A DNA stretch of 64,000 nt from Pseudomonadota bacterium (GCA_021325355.1 JAJPHI010000011.1:186001-250000); one strand, 5' to 3'; counted from the first letter of the stretch, positions 17,231-26,551 are shown. The notes: generated by a model from the letters alone, not told the origin. A program made the numbers and translations.

Positions 17231-17970
17231 TGCCGGACGCCGCCGACGATCGCGAAATCCAGATAGCGCCAGTAACAATCGACCGAAGCGAACCCAGCGT
17301 CATTCAACCAGGCCAATTGCCGGGCCAGCGGGGGAATCGACGGATGGGGCGTCGCGGGCGCGCTGCGCATGTGCTCGTCGAGCTCGCGCCGCAGTTCCTC
17401 GAGGGAGCGGCTGCGACCGCGTTTCGCGCGCTCCTGCGCCTGGATTGTCGCCATCGCGGCGCTCTCGAAACGCTCGCGCAGCGCCGGCGGCGAGGCGACG
17501 ATCTCGTTGTTCATGAAAATGCCGCCGGGTTCCAGCAGCTCCCTGATTTCCCGGTACAGCGCGGCCTTGCGCTCGTCGCTCAGATGGTGAATGGCGAGCG
17601 CCGACACGATTGCCGCGAACGGCCCTGCGATGCCCTCGTGCCACTGCGGGTCGGCAAGGTCGCGTAGCTCGAGATGCACGCGCACGGCCCGCGCCCGCAG
17701 ATAATCGCGCGCTGCGGTGAGCGCCGCCGGCGAGCCGTCGACGGCCGTTACCGTCGCCTGCGGATAGGCGTTCAGAACCGCTTCGGTCAGCGCCCCGAAA
17801 CCGCATCCGAGGTCGAGCACCCTGATGGCCTCGTTGCGCGAATACGGAATCAGCTCGACGACCGTGGCGAGCTGTTCGTCACGGCGCGGAATGATGACGT
17901 CGTGATTAGCGGCAAAATAGGCGAGTTTGCGCGCGTCGCCCCATCCGCAGAGCGTGTCCCGATCAGTCAT
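17227..17970 (-). CDS. Class I SAM-dependent methyltransferase
   Basis: A 247-residue methyltransferase. Motif I is VLDLGCGFGALTEAVLN, the acidic residue after strand 2 is in VTAVDGS, and ALAIHHLSDERKAALYREI resembles small-molecule or tRNA-wobble-type methyltransferases. A well-placed RBS (GAGGAAG) precedes ATG 17970. It heads a two-gene unit with the histidine phosphatase. Substrate unknown. Confidence 0.82.
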   Translation of the reverse strand: MTDRDTLCGWGDARKLAYFAANHDVIIPRRDEQLATVVELIPYSRNEAIRVLDLGCGFGALTEAVLNAYPQATVTAVDGSPAALTAARDYLRARAVRVHLELRDLADPQWHEGIAGPFAAIVSALAIHHLSDERKAALYREIRELLEPGGIFMNNEIVASPPALRERFESAAMATIQAQERAKRGRSRSLEELRRELDEHMRSAPATPHPSIPPLARQLAWLNDAGFASVDCYWRYLDFAIVGGVRQ

Positions 17971-18130
17971 CGCGGAGCTTCCTCAAAATTTTATCGCGGA
18001 GAGCGGCGAACGGTGGACCGGTCCGGAGCCGCACGCCGTGCCGAAGGAAGCGGCCGGAGTGCGGTCCGGGTTGACGCGCGCCGTTTTTCGCACGGACCAG
18101 GCCTTCGCCGTCAGGGACCGCTCGAGGACT

Positions 18131-18667
18131 TCAGGCTTTGGTGAAGCTTTTCGCCAGCGGGCCCTTCGGATCCAAACCGAGTTGCTGGACAGAGATCTCG
18201 AAACGGTCCTGCATGGTGGCGTCGTCGGCGGTGAATTCGCGGACGAGACAGCAGTATTCGAGCTGCAGGCCATTGGGATCCTTGAAGTAAATCGATTTCG
18301 CCCACTTGTGATCGACGATATCGGTCACTTCCACGCCTTTGGCGCGCAGTTCATCGCGCTTTTGCGCGAGCCCCGCTTCGCTGCCTGCTTCGAAGGCGAA
18401 GTGATAGAACGCCGACGGCACGCCGAGGCCGCGGTTGATCGACGTATCGTACTCGCGCGGAATGCCGTCCACACCGCGCGCTTCCATGAAGGCGATTAGC
18501 TGGTCACGCCCGGTATCGAAGAAGATGTGGCGGATCGAGCCGCCTTCCTTGACCTTGATGGTGTCGCAGACGACCGGTTTGAAGCCGAGGACGCCTTCGT
18601 AAAAGGCGCGCGTCTTGTCGAGATCAAGGGTGGACAGTCCGAGATGGGAAAAGCCCTTGTGAGACAT
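18131..18667 (-). CDS. VOC-family (glyoxalase/extradiol dioxygenase-like) protein
   Basis: A 178-residue protein with two beta-alpha-beta-beta-beta modules. Possible metal ligands are His in GFSHLGLST, His in AFYHFAFE and Glu in GLQLEYCC, the pattern of glyoxalase and dioxygenase VOC members. Its function may be isomerase, dioxygenase or resistance protein; sequence does not decide. ATG 18667 is preceded by GGAGGAACG on the minus strand. The 160 bases to the downstream methyltransferase suggest separate transcription. Confidence 0.8.
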   Translation of the reverse strand: MSHKGFSHLGLSTLDLDKTRAFYEGVLGFKPVVCDTIKVKEGGSIRHIFFDTGRDQLIAFMEARGVDGIPREYDTSINRGLGVPSAFYHFAFEAGSEAGLAQKRDELRAKGVEVTDIVDHKWAKSIYFKDPNGLQLEYCCLVREFTADDATMQDRFEISVQQLGLDPKGPLAKSFTKA

Positions 18668-18754
18668 AAGCGTCGTTCCTCCATCGCCAGAGCCAAACTT
18701 ATAGCATGATTGTCGCCCTTGTCAGAAATCGGCGGTTTCAGCTACTGATGCGCC

Positions 18755-19225
18755 ATGGAGCGGGAGAGTAGTTATCGCTTCCCCTGGCGGCTGGCGATTT
18801 TCACGCCGCTGATGGTCGTTCTGTTCGCCCTGGCGCTCTACCTCTATAACAGCATGCAACCGCAGCTCGGCCTCGTGCTGTTGGCCGTGACCTTCGCCAT
18901 CCCGATGGGCTGGATGGTGCTGGCGGCGCGTGAGGCCGACTACAACGACTCGCCATTGCGGAATTTCGCGCCTCGGCTGACCATCTGGCTGGTCCTCGGC
19001 GCGATTATCCTCGGCGCGACGCAATGGAACGTCGATCGCCGTATCACCTACATGTGGATCGGCTTTGCTCTGCTGTATGTTGGATGCGGACTGGCGGCGC
19101 TTAGGATCCTCTCGCGGCGCCCCCGGCGACCACAGTTAACCGCGCTCGCGGGCGGCAACCTCGAGCGCCGCAGGACACGACCAAACCCCAACGGAGGAAC
19201 CCATGGCCGACAAGCAAAAGCCTGA
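18755..19225 (+). CDS. Four-helix membrane protein of unknown function
   Basis: A 156-residue protein with about four hydrophobic segments: residues 12-28, 36-56, 72-90 and 98-117. A basic, low-complexity C-terminus overlaps the next gene by 23 bases. No family recognised. An end nearer residue 120 would be expected from hydropathy, so the tail may simply reflect read-through of non-conserved sequence to the stop. Confidence 0.5.
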   Translation: MERESSYRFPWRLAIFTPLMVVLFALALYLYNSMQPQLGLVLLAVTFAIPMGWMVLAAREADYNDSPLRNFAPRLTIWLVLGAIILGATQWNVDRRITYMWIGFALLYVGCGLAALRILSRRPRRPQLTALAGGNLERRRTRPNPNGGTHGRQAKA

Positions 19226-19664
19226 AATCGTCTCGATGTATTTCGATCCCCTCGACGCGGCGCTGGTGCGCTCGAACGATCAGGAATGGATCGACAGCGG
19301 CTCGGGCAACCTGTTCAAGATTCTGCGGGTCAGCAAGGAGACCGGGGCCTGGAGCGCGCTCATCAAGGCGCCGGCGGGGCAGGTCAACCAAGCCCATACC
19401 CATCTCGGACCGGCCGACTTCTACGTGCTCTCGGGCCAGATCGATTACCGCGGCGGTTCGGCGAAGGCCGGCGATTATATCTACGAGCCGGCGGGCGCCG
19501 TTCACGAGGCCACCACCCATCCGGTCGAAACGATCTATCTCGCCAACGTCTACGGGCCGGTGGCGTTTCATGGCAAGGACGGAACGATCGCGGGCGTCCT
19601 CGACTGGCGCGCGGTGAAGGCGATGATGGACGCGCATGCCCAGAAGAAGGGCAAGGCGGCCTGA
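19203..19664 (+). CDS. Cupin-domain protein, 2,4'-dihydroxyacetophenone dioxygenase-like
   Basis: A 153-residue single cupin. The first metal motif is HTHLGPADFYVLSGQ (His, His, Glu-position Asp) and the second PAGAVHEATTH. Length and spacing resemble 2,4'-dihydroxyacetophenone dioxygenase-type proteins, which cleave a C-C bond with iron and oxygen; I call only the family. A good RBS (GGAGGAACCC) precedes ATG 19203. It is followed in the same direction by SnoaL-like and VOC proteins, perhaps one degradative unit. Confidence 0.75.
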   Translation: MADKQKPEIVSMYFDPLDAALVRSNDQEWIDSGSGNLFKILRVSKETGAWSALIKAPAGQVNQAHTHLGPADFYVLSGQIDYRGGSAKAGDYIYEPAGAVHEATTHPVETIYLANVYGPVAFHGKDGTIAGVLDWRAVKAMMDAHAQKKGKAA

Positions 19665-19702
19665 AACGGCGATTGGTTAGCCGATCCGGCGGGAGGTAGC
19701 CA

Positions 19703-20179
19703 ATGGACGAAACCGCATTGCAGAGGCGGATTACCGCGCTCGAGGATATCGAGGCAATCAAGCGGCTGAAGGCCGAATACTGCGACATCTGCGACGATAA
19801 CCACAACCAGGACCGCATCGTCGGCATCTTCGCCGAAGATGGGATCTGGGAGGGCAAGGGCGTCGGTCTGGCCAGGGGTCATGCCGAGCTTCGCAAGCTG
19901 TTCAAGAGCTTTGAAGAACGGATCAGCTTCTCGCAGCACAACGTCTTCAACCCGCGCATTAAGGTTGACGGCGATCGCGCGCACGGCATCTGGTACTTTC
20001 TCGGTCCCTTCACCTTCCGCAAAGGAAATCGCGCGGTATGGCTCGCGGCGCGCTACGAGGATGATTACGTGAAGGTCAACGGCGTGTGGAAGTTTCAGCA
20101 CCTGCGTGCGATCGGGCGGATGACTGCGCCGTACGAGAGCGGATGGGCCGGCGATCGCCCGAAGCTCTTCAGCGAATGA
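19703..20179 (+). CDS. SnoaL-like (NTF2 superfamily) protein
   Basis: A 158-residue alpha+beta cone-fold protein. The first helix has IKRLKAEYCDICDD, typical of SnoaL_4 dehydratase- or isomerase-like proteins, followed by FAEDGIWEG and a later WKFQHLRAIGRMTAPYESGW. These proteins act as small hydrolases, isomerases or ring-hydroxylating-dioxygenase beta-like subunits. ATG 19703 is preceded by GGGAGGTAGCC. It lies between the cupin and VOC genes, consistent with a small catabolic set. Confidence 0.78.
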   Translation: MDETALQRRITALEDIEAIKRLKAEYCDICDDNHNQDRIVGIFAEDGIWEGKGVGLARGHAELRKLFKSFEERISFSQHNVFNPRIKVDGDRAHGIWYFLGPFTFRKGNRAVWLAARYEDDYVKVNGVWKFQHLRAIGRMTAPYESGWAGDRPKLFSE

Positions 20180-20195
20180 AGATGGTGCCGCCTGC

Positions 20196-20576
20196 GTGAT
20201 CGACCATACCGGTATCGGGGTGGCCGACGTCGCCCGCTCGGCGGCCTTCTACGATGCGGCGCTGGCGCCGCTGGGGCTTGGTCGGGTGAGGCAGCTTCCG
20301 CCGGAGAGCGGCGCCGACGCGGTCGGCTACGGCGCCGCTTTTCCGGTCTTCTGGATCGACCGCTTTCATCCGCCGGGAGCGAAGTACCATACGGCTTTTG
20401 CCGCGCCGAGCCGCGCCGCGGTCGAGGCTTTCCACGCTGCCGCGCTCCGCGCCGGCGGAACAGACAACGGCGCTCCCGGGCTTCGCGACCCTGCGCAGGG
20501 TTATCCGCCGGGCTATTACGCGGCGTTCGTGCTCGATCCGGACGGCAACAATATCGAGGCTATTTTCAGAGAATAG
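20196..20576 (+). CDS. VOC-family protein, short form
   Basis: A 126-residue glyoxalase-fold protein starting at GTG 20196. It begins MIDHTGIGVADVARSAAFYDAAL and ends LDPDGNNIEAIFRE, the classic first and last strands of bacterial glyoxalase/bleomycin-resistance proteins. One metal-ligand His (residue 4) and the terminal Glu are present. Specific activity unknown. A small GCCGGC inverted repeat at 20597-20611 after the stop may end the transcript. Confidence 0.8.
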   Translation: MIDHTGIGVADVARSAAFYDAALAPLGLGRVRQLPPESGADAVGYGAAFPVFWIDRFHPPGAKYHTAFAAPSRAAVEAFHAAALRAGGTDNGAPGLRDPAQGYPPGYYAAFVLDPDGNNIEAIFRE

Positions 20577-20669
20577 CGTGCGCCATCCCGGAAGCCGCCG
20601 GCTTAGCCGGCGAGCAGGGCCGCATCCGGACTCCCGGGAGGCAAATCGAGAATGACGCGGACGGCGGCG

Positions 20670-20698
20670 TTGTCGGTTGGCGTTTCGTGATATATTCT
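20670..20698 (+). promoter_or_regulatory. Predicted promoter of ilvB
   Basis: TTGTCG (20670-20675) is followed by overlapping -10 candidates TATATT (20691-20696, 15-base spacer) and TATTCT (20693-20698, 17-base spacer), about 50 bases before the ilvB ATG. The leader is too short for a peptide attenuator, and none is visible. Confidence 0.4.
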
Positions 20699-20749
20699 CT
20701 AGACTCCGCAAAAATTTCTGAAAATTCCGCTAACGGTTAGGAAAGGTCG

Positions 20750-22453
20750 ATGAAAAAACTGTCCGGCGCCCAGATCATTATCGAGAGTCTCATCGCTGAG
20801 GGCGCCGACGTTATTTTCGGCTATCCCGGCGGTGCGATCCTGCCGACCTACGACGCCCTGCTGGATTCCAAACTGCGACACGTGCTCGTCCGCCATGAGC
20901 AGGGCGCGACGCACATGGCCGAAGGCTACGCCCGCGTCAGCGGACGGCCGGGGGTGGTGATGGTGACTTCGGGGCCTGGCGCCACCAATGCGGTAACCGG
21001 AATCGCCGATGCCTTCATGGATTCCACTCCGCTGATTGTCATTTCCGGTCAGGTGGGGACGCAGTTGATCGGTAACGACGCCTTTCAGGAGGCGGATATC
21101 GTCGGGATTACCCGTCCGTGCACGAAGCACAATTACCTGGTCAAGAACGTCGCGGACCTCGCGCGAACCATCAAGGAGGCGTTTTATATCGCCGGCAGCG
21201 GACGACCGGGACCGGTGGTGGTTGACGTGCCGAAGGACGTGCAGCAGGCGGTGCATCCGTTCAGCTATCCGGAGCGGGTTGAGCTGCGCGGCTACAAACC
21301 GACCATCCGCGGCAATCCGCGGCAGATCGAGCGCGCGGTCGATGCGATCGAGAAGAGCGAGCGCCCGCTGTTCTACGTCGGCGGCGGCGTGCAATGGTCG
21401 GGCGCCGCGCCCGAACTGACCCGGCTGGTGCGCGGCCTTGGCATCCCGATCACCGAGACCCTGATGGGGCTCGGCTCGTTCCCGGCCTCGGATCCGCTGT
21501 GTCTCGGGATGCTCGGGATGCACGGCTCGTACGGGACCAATACGGCGGTATGCAATACCGACTGTCTCATCGCGGTCGGCGCGCGTTTCGATGATCGCGT
21601 GACCGGACGGATCGCCGACTTCGCGCCTAAGGCCGAAACCATTATTCACCTCGATATCGATCCGTCGTCCATCGCCAAGAACGTTCGCGTGGATATCCCG
21701 ATTGTCGGTGATATCAAGGCGGTGCTTCAGGACATGCTCGAAGTCGTTCAGGCGCGCGAGAGTATCGGACAGCGGCGGGCGGCGTGGAGCGAATGGCATC
21801 AGCAGATTCTCGCCTGGAAACGTGAAAAGCCGCTCTACCAGAACGGCAATCATCGGGAGCGCGATGCCGTCTCGCCGATGCACGTGATCGAGGAGATGCA
21901 CACGCTCACCAAAGGCGACTGCATCATTGCGACCGATGTCGGGCAGCATCAGATGTGGATTGCGCAGCTTTTCCCGTTCGAGCGTCCGCGCTCGCTGCTG
22001 ACCTCGGGCGGACTTGGCACGATGGGCTACGGGCTGCCGGCCGGAATCGGCGCCAAGTTCGCCGCGCCGGATCGCAAGGTGCTGGTGGTCTCGGGTGACG
22101 GCTCGATCCAGATGAATATCCAGGAGCTCGGCACCGCCGTTCAGTACAACGTCGATATCAAGGTCATCATCCTGAACAACTATTATCTTGGGATGGTGCG
22201 GCAGTGGCAGGAGAAGTTCTACGCCGAGCGTTATTCCTATTCGGCGATGTCGGTGCCGAATTTTGTCAAGCTCGCCGACGCCTACGGGGCTAGGGGCTTC
22301 CGTATCGAGAAATCGAAGGAGCTCGCGGGAACCTTGAAGGAGGCCTTTGCCACGCCGGGTCCGGTGCTGATCGATATCGTTATCCCCAAGGAAGAGGCGG
22401 TCATGCCGATGATGCCTCCGGGCGGAGCGATGTCGGAGATGCTGTTCGCCTAG
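20750..22453 (+). CDS. ilvB: Acetolactate synthase large subunit
   Basis: A 567-residue thiamine-diphosphate enzyme catalysing the first common step of branched-chain amino acid synthesis (two pyruvate to acetolactate). The N-terminus has FGYPGGAILPTYDAL, and the catalytic Glu lies in VRHEQGATHMAEGYARVSG. The C-terminal ThDP-Mg motif is GDGSIQMNIQELGTA to ILNNYYLGMVRQW. The FAD domain is intact and the length is normal. ilvN and ilvC normally follow; here a phosphotransferase follows 19 bases later, so the regulatory subunit must be encoded elsewhere or be absent. Confidence 0.95.
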   Translation: MKKLSGAQIIIESLIAEGADVIFGYPGGAILPTYDALLDSKLRHVLVRHEQGATHMAEGYARVSGRPGVVMVTSGPGATNAVTGIADAFMDSTPLIVISGQVGTQLIGNDAFQEADIVGITRPCTKHNYLVKNVADLARTIKEAFYIAGSGRPGPVVVDVPKDVQQAVHPFSYPERVELRGYKPTIRGNPRQIERAVDAIEKSERPLFYVGGGVQWSGAAPELTRLVRGLGIPITETLMGLGSFPASDPLCLGMLGMHGSYGTNTAVCNTDCLIAVGARFDDRVTGRIADFAPKAETIIHLDIDPSSIAKNVRVDIPIVGDIKAVLQDMLEVVQARESIGQRRAAWSEWHQQILAWKREKPLYQNGNHRERDAVSPMHVIEEMHTLTKGDCIIATDVGQHQMWIAQLFPFERPRSLLTSGGLGTMGYGLPAGIGAKFAAPDRKVLVVSGDGSIQMNIQELGTAVQYNVDIKVIILNNYYLGMVRQWQEKFYAERYSYSAMSVPNFVKLADAYGARGFRIEKSKELAGTLKEAFATPGPVLIDIVIPKEEAVMPMMPPGGAMSEMLFA

Positions 22454-22472
22454 CGAGCGCGCGCCGGGGCCG

Positions 22473-23465
22473 ATGAACGGCGGGGATCTTGCCGCGAAGC
22501 TTGAGGCGGTGGTCGCGAAGAAAATCGGGCGACCCGGCAGTCTTCATGCTCTGGAACAGTTGACTGGTGGGGCGAACCGCTCGACGCTCGCCTTCGAGGC
22601 CGAGATCGATGACCGGCGCGTCCCCCTGATTGTTCAACTGGGCGTCGAAACGCCGGATCCTGTGGCAGGTATCGCGCCCGAGCTCAAGCCCGCCCAGCAG
22701 GCCCATCTGATGATCGAGGCGGCGAAGGTCGGCGTGCCCGCGCCGCCGGTACGCGCCATCCTCGAGCCGGCCGACGGTCTCGGCGAGGGTTACATCACCG
22801 AGCGCATTCCGGGCGAAACGCTGGGTCCGCGGATTCTGCGCGATGCGAAGTACCATGCGGCTCATCGCGTGATGGCGCGGCAGTGCGGCGAGATTCTCGG
22901 CAGGCTTCACGGCCTCGAGCCGGCTCGCGTGCCTTTTCTGGTAAGTCAGAACCCGGCCGAGCACCTGACGGCCCATCGCGCGATCATCGATCGTTACGAC
23001 TTTCGCCATCCGGCTCTCGAGTTGGCGTATCGCTGGCTCGCGGAGCATCTGCCGGCGAAGCCGCGCCATACGGTCGTCCACGGGGACTTTCGCATGGGCA
23101 ACATGATCGTCGGAGAAGACGGTATCCGCTGCATCCTCGACTGGGAGTTGGCGCAGACCGGCGACCCGATGGCCGATCTGGGATGGCTCTGCGTCCGGAC
23201 GTGGCGCTTCGGCGGTAAGAATCCGGTCGGCGGTTTCGGCGCGCGCGAGGATCTGTTTGCGGCTTATGAGCGGACTTCCGGGATCGCCGTCGATCCGGCG
23301 CAGGTGCGCTATTGGGAGGCGTTCGGCAACTTCAAGTGGGCAATCCACTGCCTGCGTTTGGGATCGCGCGGCGTGCTCAATAACGATCTCGAGCGCTGTG
23401 CGATCGGGCGGCGGATCGAAGAACCATTGTGGGACTTTTTTGAGCTCGTCGAGTCAACCAATTGA
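22473..23465 (+). CDS. Phosphotransferase family protein (ACAD10/APH-like kinase fold)
   Basis: A 330-residue aminoglycoside-phosphotransferase-fold protein. The N-lobe contains LTGGANRSTLAFEAE. The catalytic loop is VVHGDFRMGNMIVGED (Brenner motif HGDxxxxN), followed by the metal site ILDWELAQTGDPMADLGWL. Members of this subgroup commonly neighbour acyl-CoA dehydrogenases and DUF6285 proteins and are thought to phosphorylate hydroxyacyl substrates; this is family knowledge, not tested here. The DUF6285 gene lies 126 bases downstream. Confidence 0.85.
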   Translation: MNGGDLAAKLEAVVAKKIGRPGSLHALEQLTGGANRSTLAFEAEIDDRRVPLIVQLGVETPDPVAGIAPELKPAQQAHLMIEAAKVGVPAPPVRAILEPADGLGEGYITERIPGETLGPRILRDAKYHAAHRVMARQCGEILGRLHGLEPARVPFLVSQNPAEHLTAHRAIIDRYDFRHPALELAYRWLAEHLPAKPRHTVVHGDFRMGNMIVGEDGIRCILDWELAQTGDPMADLGWLCVRTWRFGGKNPVGGFGAREDLFAAYERTSGIAVDPAQVRYWEAFGNFKWAIHCLRLGSRGVLNNDLERCAIGRRIEEPLWDFFELVESTN

Positions 23466-23591
23466 CGCGCTCCGTTGGCCGGATCACGCAATCGTCGTGC
23501 GGCTTCAGAGAACCACTGTCACCAGGCCGAAGCCGCCGCTCCGCACGATGAAGATCGGCGAGCCGCGTCCGGTTCGCGTCGAGGAGTGTTT

Positions 23592-23945
23592 ATGCCGAGC
23601 AGCATGCCCGATGCCGCAACCCTGCTGAAGGCGGCAATTCAGTATCTCGAGGGAGAGTTGCTTCCCGAACTGTCGGGGTACCATCGCTTCAAGGTGCGGG
23701 TGATGGCCAATGTGCTCGCGACGATCAAACGCGAGTTCGAGTTGGCGGCGAAGCATCAGGAACTTGAAGGGCGACGGCTGACCGAGCTGCTCGGCCACGG
23801 CGGCGAGCTTACCGCGCTCAATCGCGAACTGACGGAAAAAATCCGGAACGGTGCGATCCCGCCCGACGCGCGCTTACGCGAGCATACGCGCGAATCGTTG
23901 CGGGAGGCGCTGGCAATCAACAATCCGAAATGGATCGGCGGTTAA
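23592..23945 (+). CDS. DUF6285-type helical protein
   Basis: A 117-residue helical protein (PDAATLLKAAIQYLEGELLP, RFKVRVMANVLATIKREFEL, ESLREALAINNPKWIGG). This is the pattern of the DUF6285 proteins usually found next to APH-like phosphotransferases of acyl-CoA degradation. ATG 23592 was chosen for its RBS (GAGGAG) and because the family begins near this Met; an in-frame ATG at 23475 would add 39 residues with no RBS. Function unknown, likely a partner of the preceding kinase-fold protein. Confidence 0.75.
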   Translation: MPSSMPDAATLLKAAIQYLEGELLPELSGYHRFKVRVMANVLATIKREFELAAKHQELEGRRLTELLGHGGELTALNRELTEKIRNGAIPPDARLREHTRESLREALAINNPKWIGG

Positions 23946-23978
23946 CCCGAAGCAAACATCAAGCGAATTAAAAGCAAC

Positions 23979-24007
23979 TTGACTAAAGGTTAGCGCATAC
24001 CGATTCT
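23979..24007 (+). promoter_or_regulatory. Possible promoter of the polysaccharide module
   Basis: TTGACT (23979-23984), a 17-base spacer and GATTCT (24002-24007) precede the WecA-like fusion gene by about 85 bases, in a locally AT-rich gap. The -35 box is good and the -10 box is weak. Confidence 0.3.
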
Positions 24008-24092
24008 AGGGTTGTCGTTATCAGTTCGAGATCGACACGGGGGATTCAATTGCTGAAAGATTTGGCGCTGCACGCGGACGACAGCGCGTGAT

Positions 24093-25994
24093 GTGAACCT
24101 GCCTGATTCCTATCGGCTGGCAACCGCGCTCTGGCATCTGCCGTGGGTGCGGGAGATCGCGGGCGCGGGTCTTGCCCTCGGGCTGGCGGCTGCGGCCATG
24201 CCGCCGGTGATCGGCGTCGCGCGCTACTTCGGTATCGACGCGCAACGTTCGTTCGATCCAAATGCCAGTGATACCGCGCCGCTCCTGGGTGGCGCTCCGG
24301 TGGTGTTTGCGGTCCTGGTAACGTGCGCGATGGTCGGCGTGCTGCCGATTTGGTTCGGCGTCGGCGCCGTCGGGCTGCTGCTGCTCGGAGTTATCGATGA
24401 CGTCGTTGCGCTCGAGCCGGCGCGCAAATTGTTGTGGGAGGCGATCATCGTTGTTGCGGCCGTATGGTTATGGCCGGCACCGTCGTTGCTGCCGTGGCCG
24501 TTGCTCAACCGCGCATTCCTGGTCTGCTGGCTTCTCGCCACGGTCAATGCCTTCAACCTGATCGACGGCCTCGATGGGCTCGCCGGCGGGATCGGCATAC
24601 TGGCGGCGCTCGCCGCGGCGGCGATCGCGGCAATTTTCAACGGCGGCGATCTGACCTATCGAGGTTTCGCGATTGCCGGCGCGCTCGCCGGCTTCCTGTG
24701 GTTCAATCTGCCTCCGGCGACCGTCTTTATGGGTGATACCGGCGCGCTGCCGATGGGCCTGATGCTGGGTGCGCTCGCGATCGAAGCGGGGACTTTCGTG
24801 CGCAGCGGCGCATTGCTGACGCGGCTCATGATCCCGGGCTTGATCCTGTTCGTGCCCCTGATGGATATGGCGGTCGTGAGCGTGTGCCGCTATCTGAGTG
24901 AGCGGCCGATGGCGCGGCGCGGCCGCGATCATTCGCATCATAAGCTCGTCTCACTGGGGCTGGACGATCGCACGGCGATGTTGATTTGCTGGAGCCTGGG
25001 AGCGCTGGCCGGCGGCTTGGCCGTCGCGATTGCGGCAATGAGTCGGGCCTACGTGCTGATGATGACGCCCTTGGTTGTCGCGTTGCTCGGCCCGATCACG
25101 TTTTTTGTAATCGACCTGACATTCGACGCGCTGGAACCGGGACTCGAATATGAGCGCGCGCACGGTCCGCGGCGGTGGCTGCTGGGTTTCGGCTACAAAC
25201 GCCGGCTGGCGGAGGTGGTGCTCGACTGCGCGCTTATCACGGCGGCCTACTTCGGCGCCTTCCTGCTGCGCTTCGACTTCGTGATGACCGATCAACGCCT
25301 GGCCGAATTGTTGCCCAATCTGCGCTGGGTTTTGCCGGTAACGTACGGGGTTCTGCTGGTTGGCGGCCTTTACCGCGGGATGTGGCGGTATGCGGGGCTG
25401 ACCGACCTCGCGCGCTTTACCGGGCTGGCGGTGTGCGCCGGCTCAGTGCTGTTGCTGTTCAGCACCGCGATTGCGCCGATCATGGTGTCGGGTTCGATCG
25501 CCGTCCTGTTCACCTTGCTGCTGTTCAATCTGATTGCTGCCAGTCGGCTGTCGTTTCGCGCGTTCCGCGCCGGCATCGCCGCGATCGCCCGAGAGACCCG
25601 GCGCGTGTTGATTATCGGCACCGGCGCCGACGCCGAAACGGCGTTGCGTTACCTGGCGGCCCAGTCACGCCGCGGGACGCAGGCGGCGGGCTTCGTTACC
25701 AATGACCTGCTGATGGTGGGCAAGACGATACACGGTCTCAAGGTGCTCGGAACGATCGGGCATTTGGATGAAATCCAGCGCATGGTAGGTTTTAGCGAAC
25801 TCATGCTAGCGACGGACGCGACGCCGGCCGAAATTGAGCTGATCCATGGGTGGGCATCGGCTCATGGGATACCGGTGACGCATCTCGCGGTCATCGTAAA
25901 GGAAATTGCGACAGGCGGTAACAATTTGGCATTAGATAGACCAGAAGAAAAAGTTTTTGCCGAGAGCATCACGTCAAAAAACCTTCTGGTCTGA
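24093..25994 (+). CDS. WecA/MraY-type glycosyl-1-phosphate transferase fused to a FlaA1/CapD-type N-terminal domain
   Basis: A 633-residue polytopic membrane protein with two parts. Residues 1 to about 345 are a polyprenyl-phosphate N-acetylhexosamine-1-phosphate transferase: [32 protein letters not shown] and the HSHHKL equivalent of the WecA His motif. From about residue 355, [28 protein letters not shown] and [15 protein letters not shown] match the membrane region of FlaA1/CapD/PglF dehydratases. A Rossmann-like [11 protein letters not shown] segment follows, ending without the catalytic SDR epimerase domain. It probably initiates a lipid-linked glycan; the second half could bind a nucleotide sugar. 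GTG 24093 is the likely start. A cupin and gmd follow. Confidence 0.85.
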   Translation: MNLPDSYRLATALWHLPWVREIAGAGLALGLAAAAMPPVIGVARYFGIDAQRSFDPNASDTAPLLGGAPVVFAVLVTCAMVGVLPIWFGVGAVGLLLLGVIDDVVALEPARKLLWEAIIVVAAVWLWPAPSLLPWPLLNRAFLVCWLLATVNAFNLIDGLDGLAGGIGILAALAAAAIAAIFNGGDLTYRGFAIAGALAGFLWFNLPPATVFMGDTGALPMGLMLGALAIEAGTFVRSGALLTRLMIPGLILFVPLMDMAVVSVCRYLSERPMARRGRDHSHHKLVSLGLDDRTAMLICWSLGALAGGLAVAIAAMSRAYVLMMTPLVVALLGPITFFVIDLTFDALEPGLEYERAHGPRRWLLGFGYKRRLAEVVLDCALITAAYFGAFLLRFDFVMTDQRLAELLPNLRWVLPVTYGVLLVGGLYRGMWRYAGLTDLARFTGLAVCAGSVLLLFSTAIAPIMVSGSIAVLFTLLLFNLIAASRLSFRAFRAGIAAIARETRRVLIIGTGADAETALRYLAAQSRRGTQAAGFVTNDLLMVGKTIHGLKVLGTIGHLDEIQRMVGFSELMLATDATPAEIELIHGWASAHGIPVTHLAVIVKEIATGGNNLALDRPEEKVFAESITSKNLLV

Positions 25995-26014
25995 CATCGC
26001 GGCTCTCTGGTAGT

Positions 26015-26449
26015 ATGCAGGCCATGCAGTTAAGCGAGTCCAATGGCGACAAGCCGCTCCACACGCGATTGCGCTCGAAGACCGTTGCGACGAAAGCGCG
26101 GGGGCCGGTTAATCACGTTAAAAAAGGATGGGGTAGCGAAGTTTGGATTGCCAACGGCCCCCTATATTGCGGCAAGATCCTCAACCTGAAGCGCGGCAAG
26201 CGATGCTCGCTGCATTTTCATAAGCTTAAGACAGAGTCGTTTTATCTGCATCGCGGACGTTTGCTGATGCGGCTGATGGAATCGATCGACGCCGACACTA
26301 TCGAGGAATTCGAGCTCGAGGCCGGCCAGTGCATGGATATTCCGCCGGGCCTGGTTCATCAGATGGTTGCGCTCGAGGATTCGGAATTGTTCGAATTCTC
26401 GACGCAGCATTTTGATTCCGACTCGCATCGCCTCGCGCGCGGCGACTAG
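26015..26449 (+). CDS. Cupin protein, sugar-isomerase-like
   Basis: A 144-residue single-domain cupin. VKKGWGSEVWIANGPLYCGK, then GKRCSLHFHKLKTESFYLHR (His, His, Glu ligand set) and IPPGLVHQMVAL (last His) resemble the mannose-6-phosphate isomerase type II or sugar-epimerase cupins of surface polysaccharide clusters. It sits between the WecA-like fusion and gmd, so a role in nucleotide-sugar or glycan supply is inferred. ATG 26015 or ATG 26024 may start it. Confidence 0.78.
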   Translation: MQAMQLSESNGDKPLHTRLRSKTVATKARGPVNHVKKGWGSEVWIANGPLYCGKILNLKRGKRCSLHFHKLKTESFYLHRGRLLMRLMESIDADTIEEFELEAGQCMDIPPGLVHQMVALEDSELFEFSTQHFDSDSHRLARGD

Positions 26450-26551
26450 AGCCCATCGCTCAGCTTTCGGTTGAGCTGACACGCCTTTATCCGACGCGGT
26501 CCGGCGGCCATAATCGTCGGCACGCCGCACCTGCGGTCAGTCGGAGGCCGG

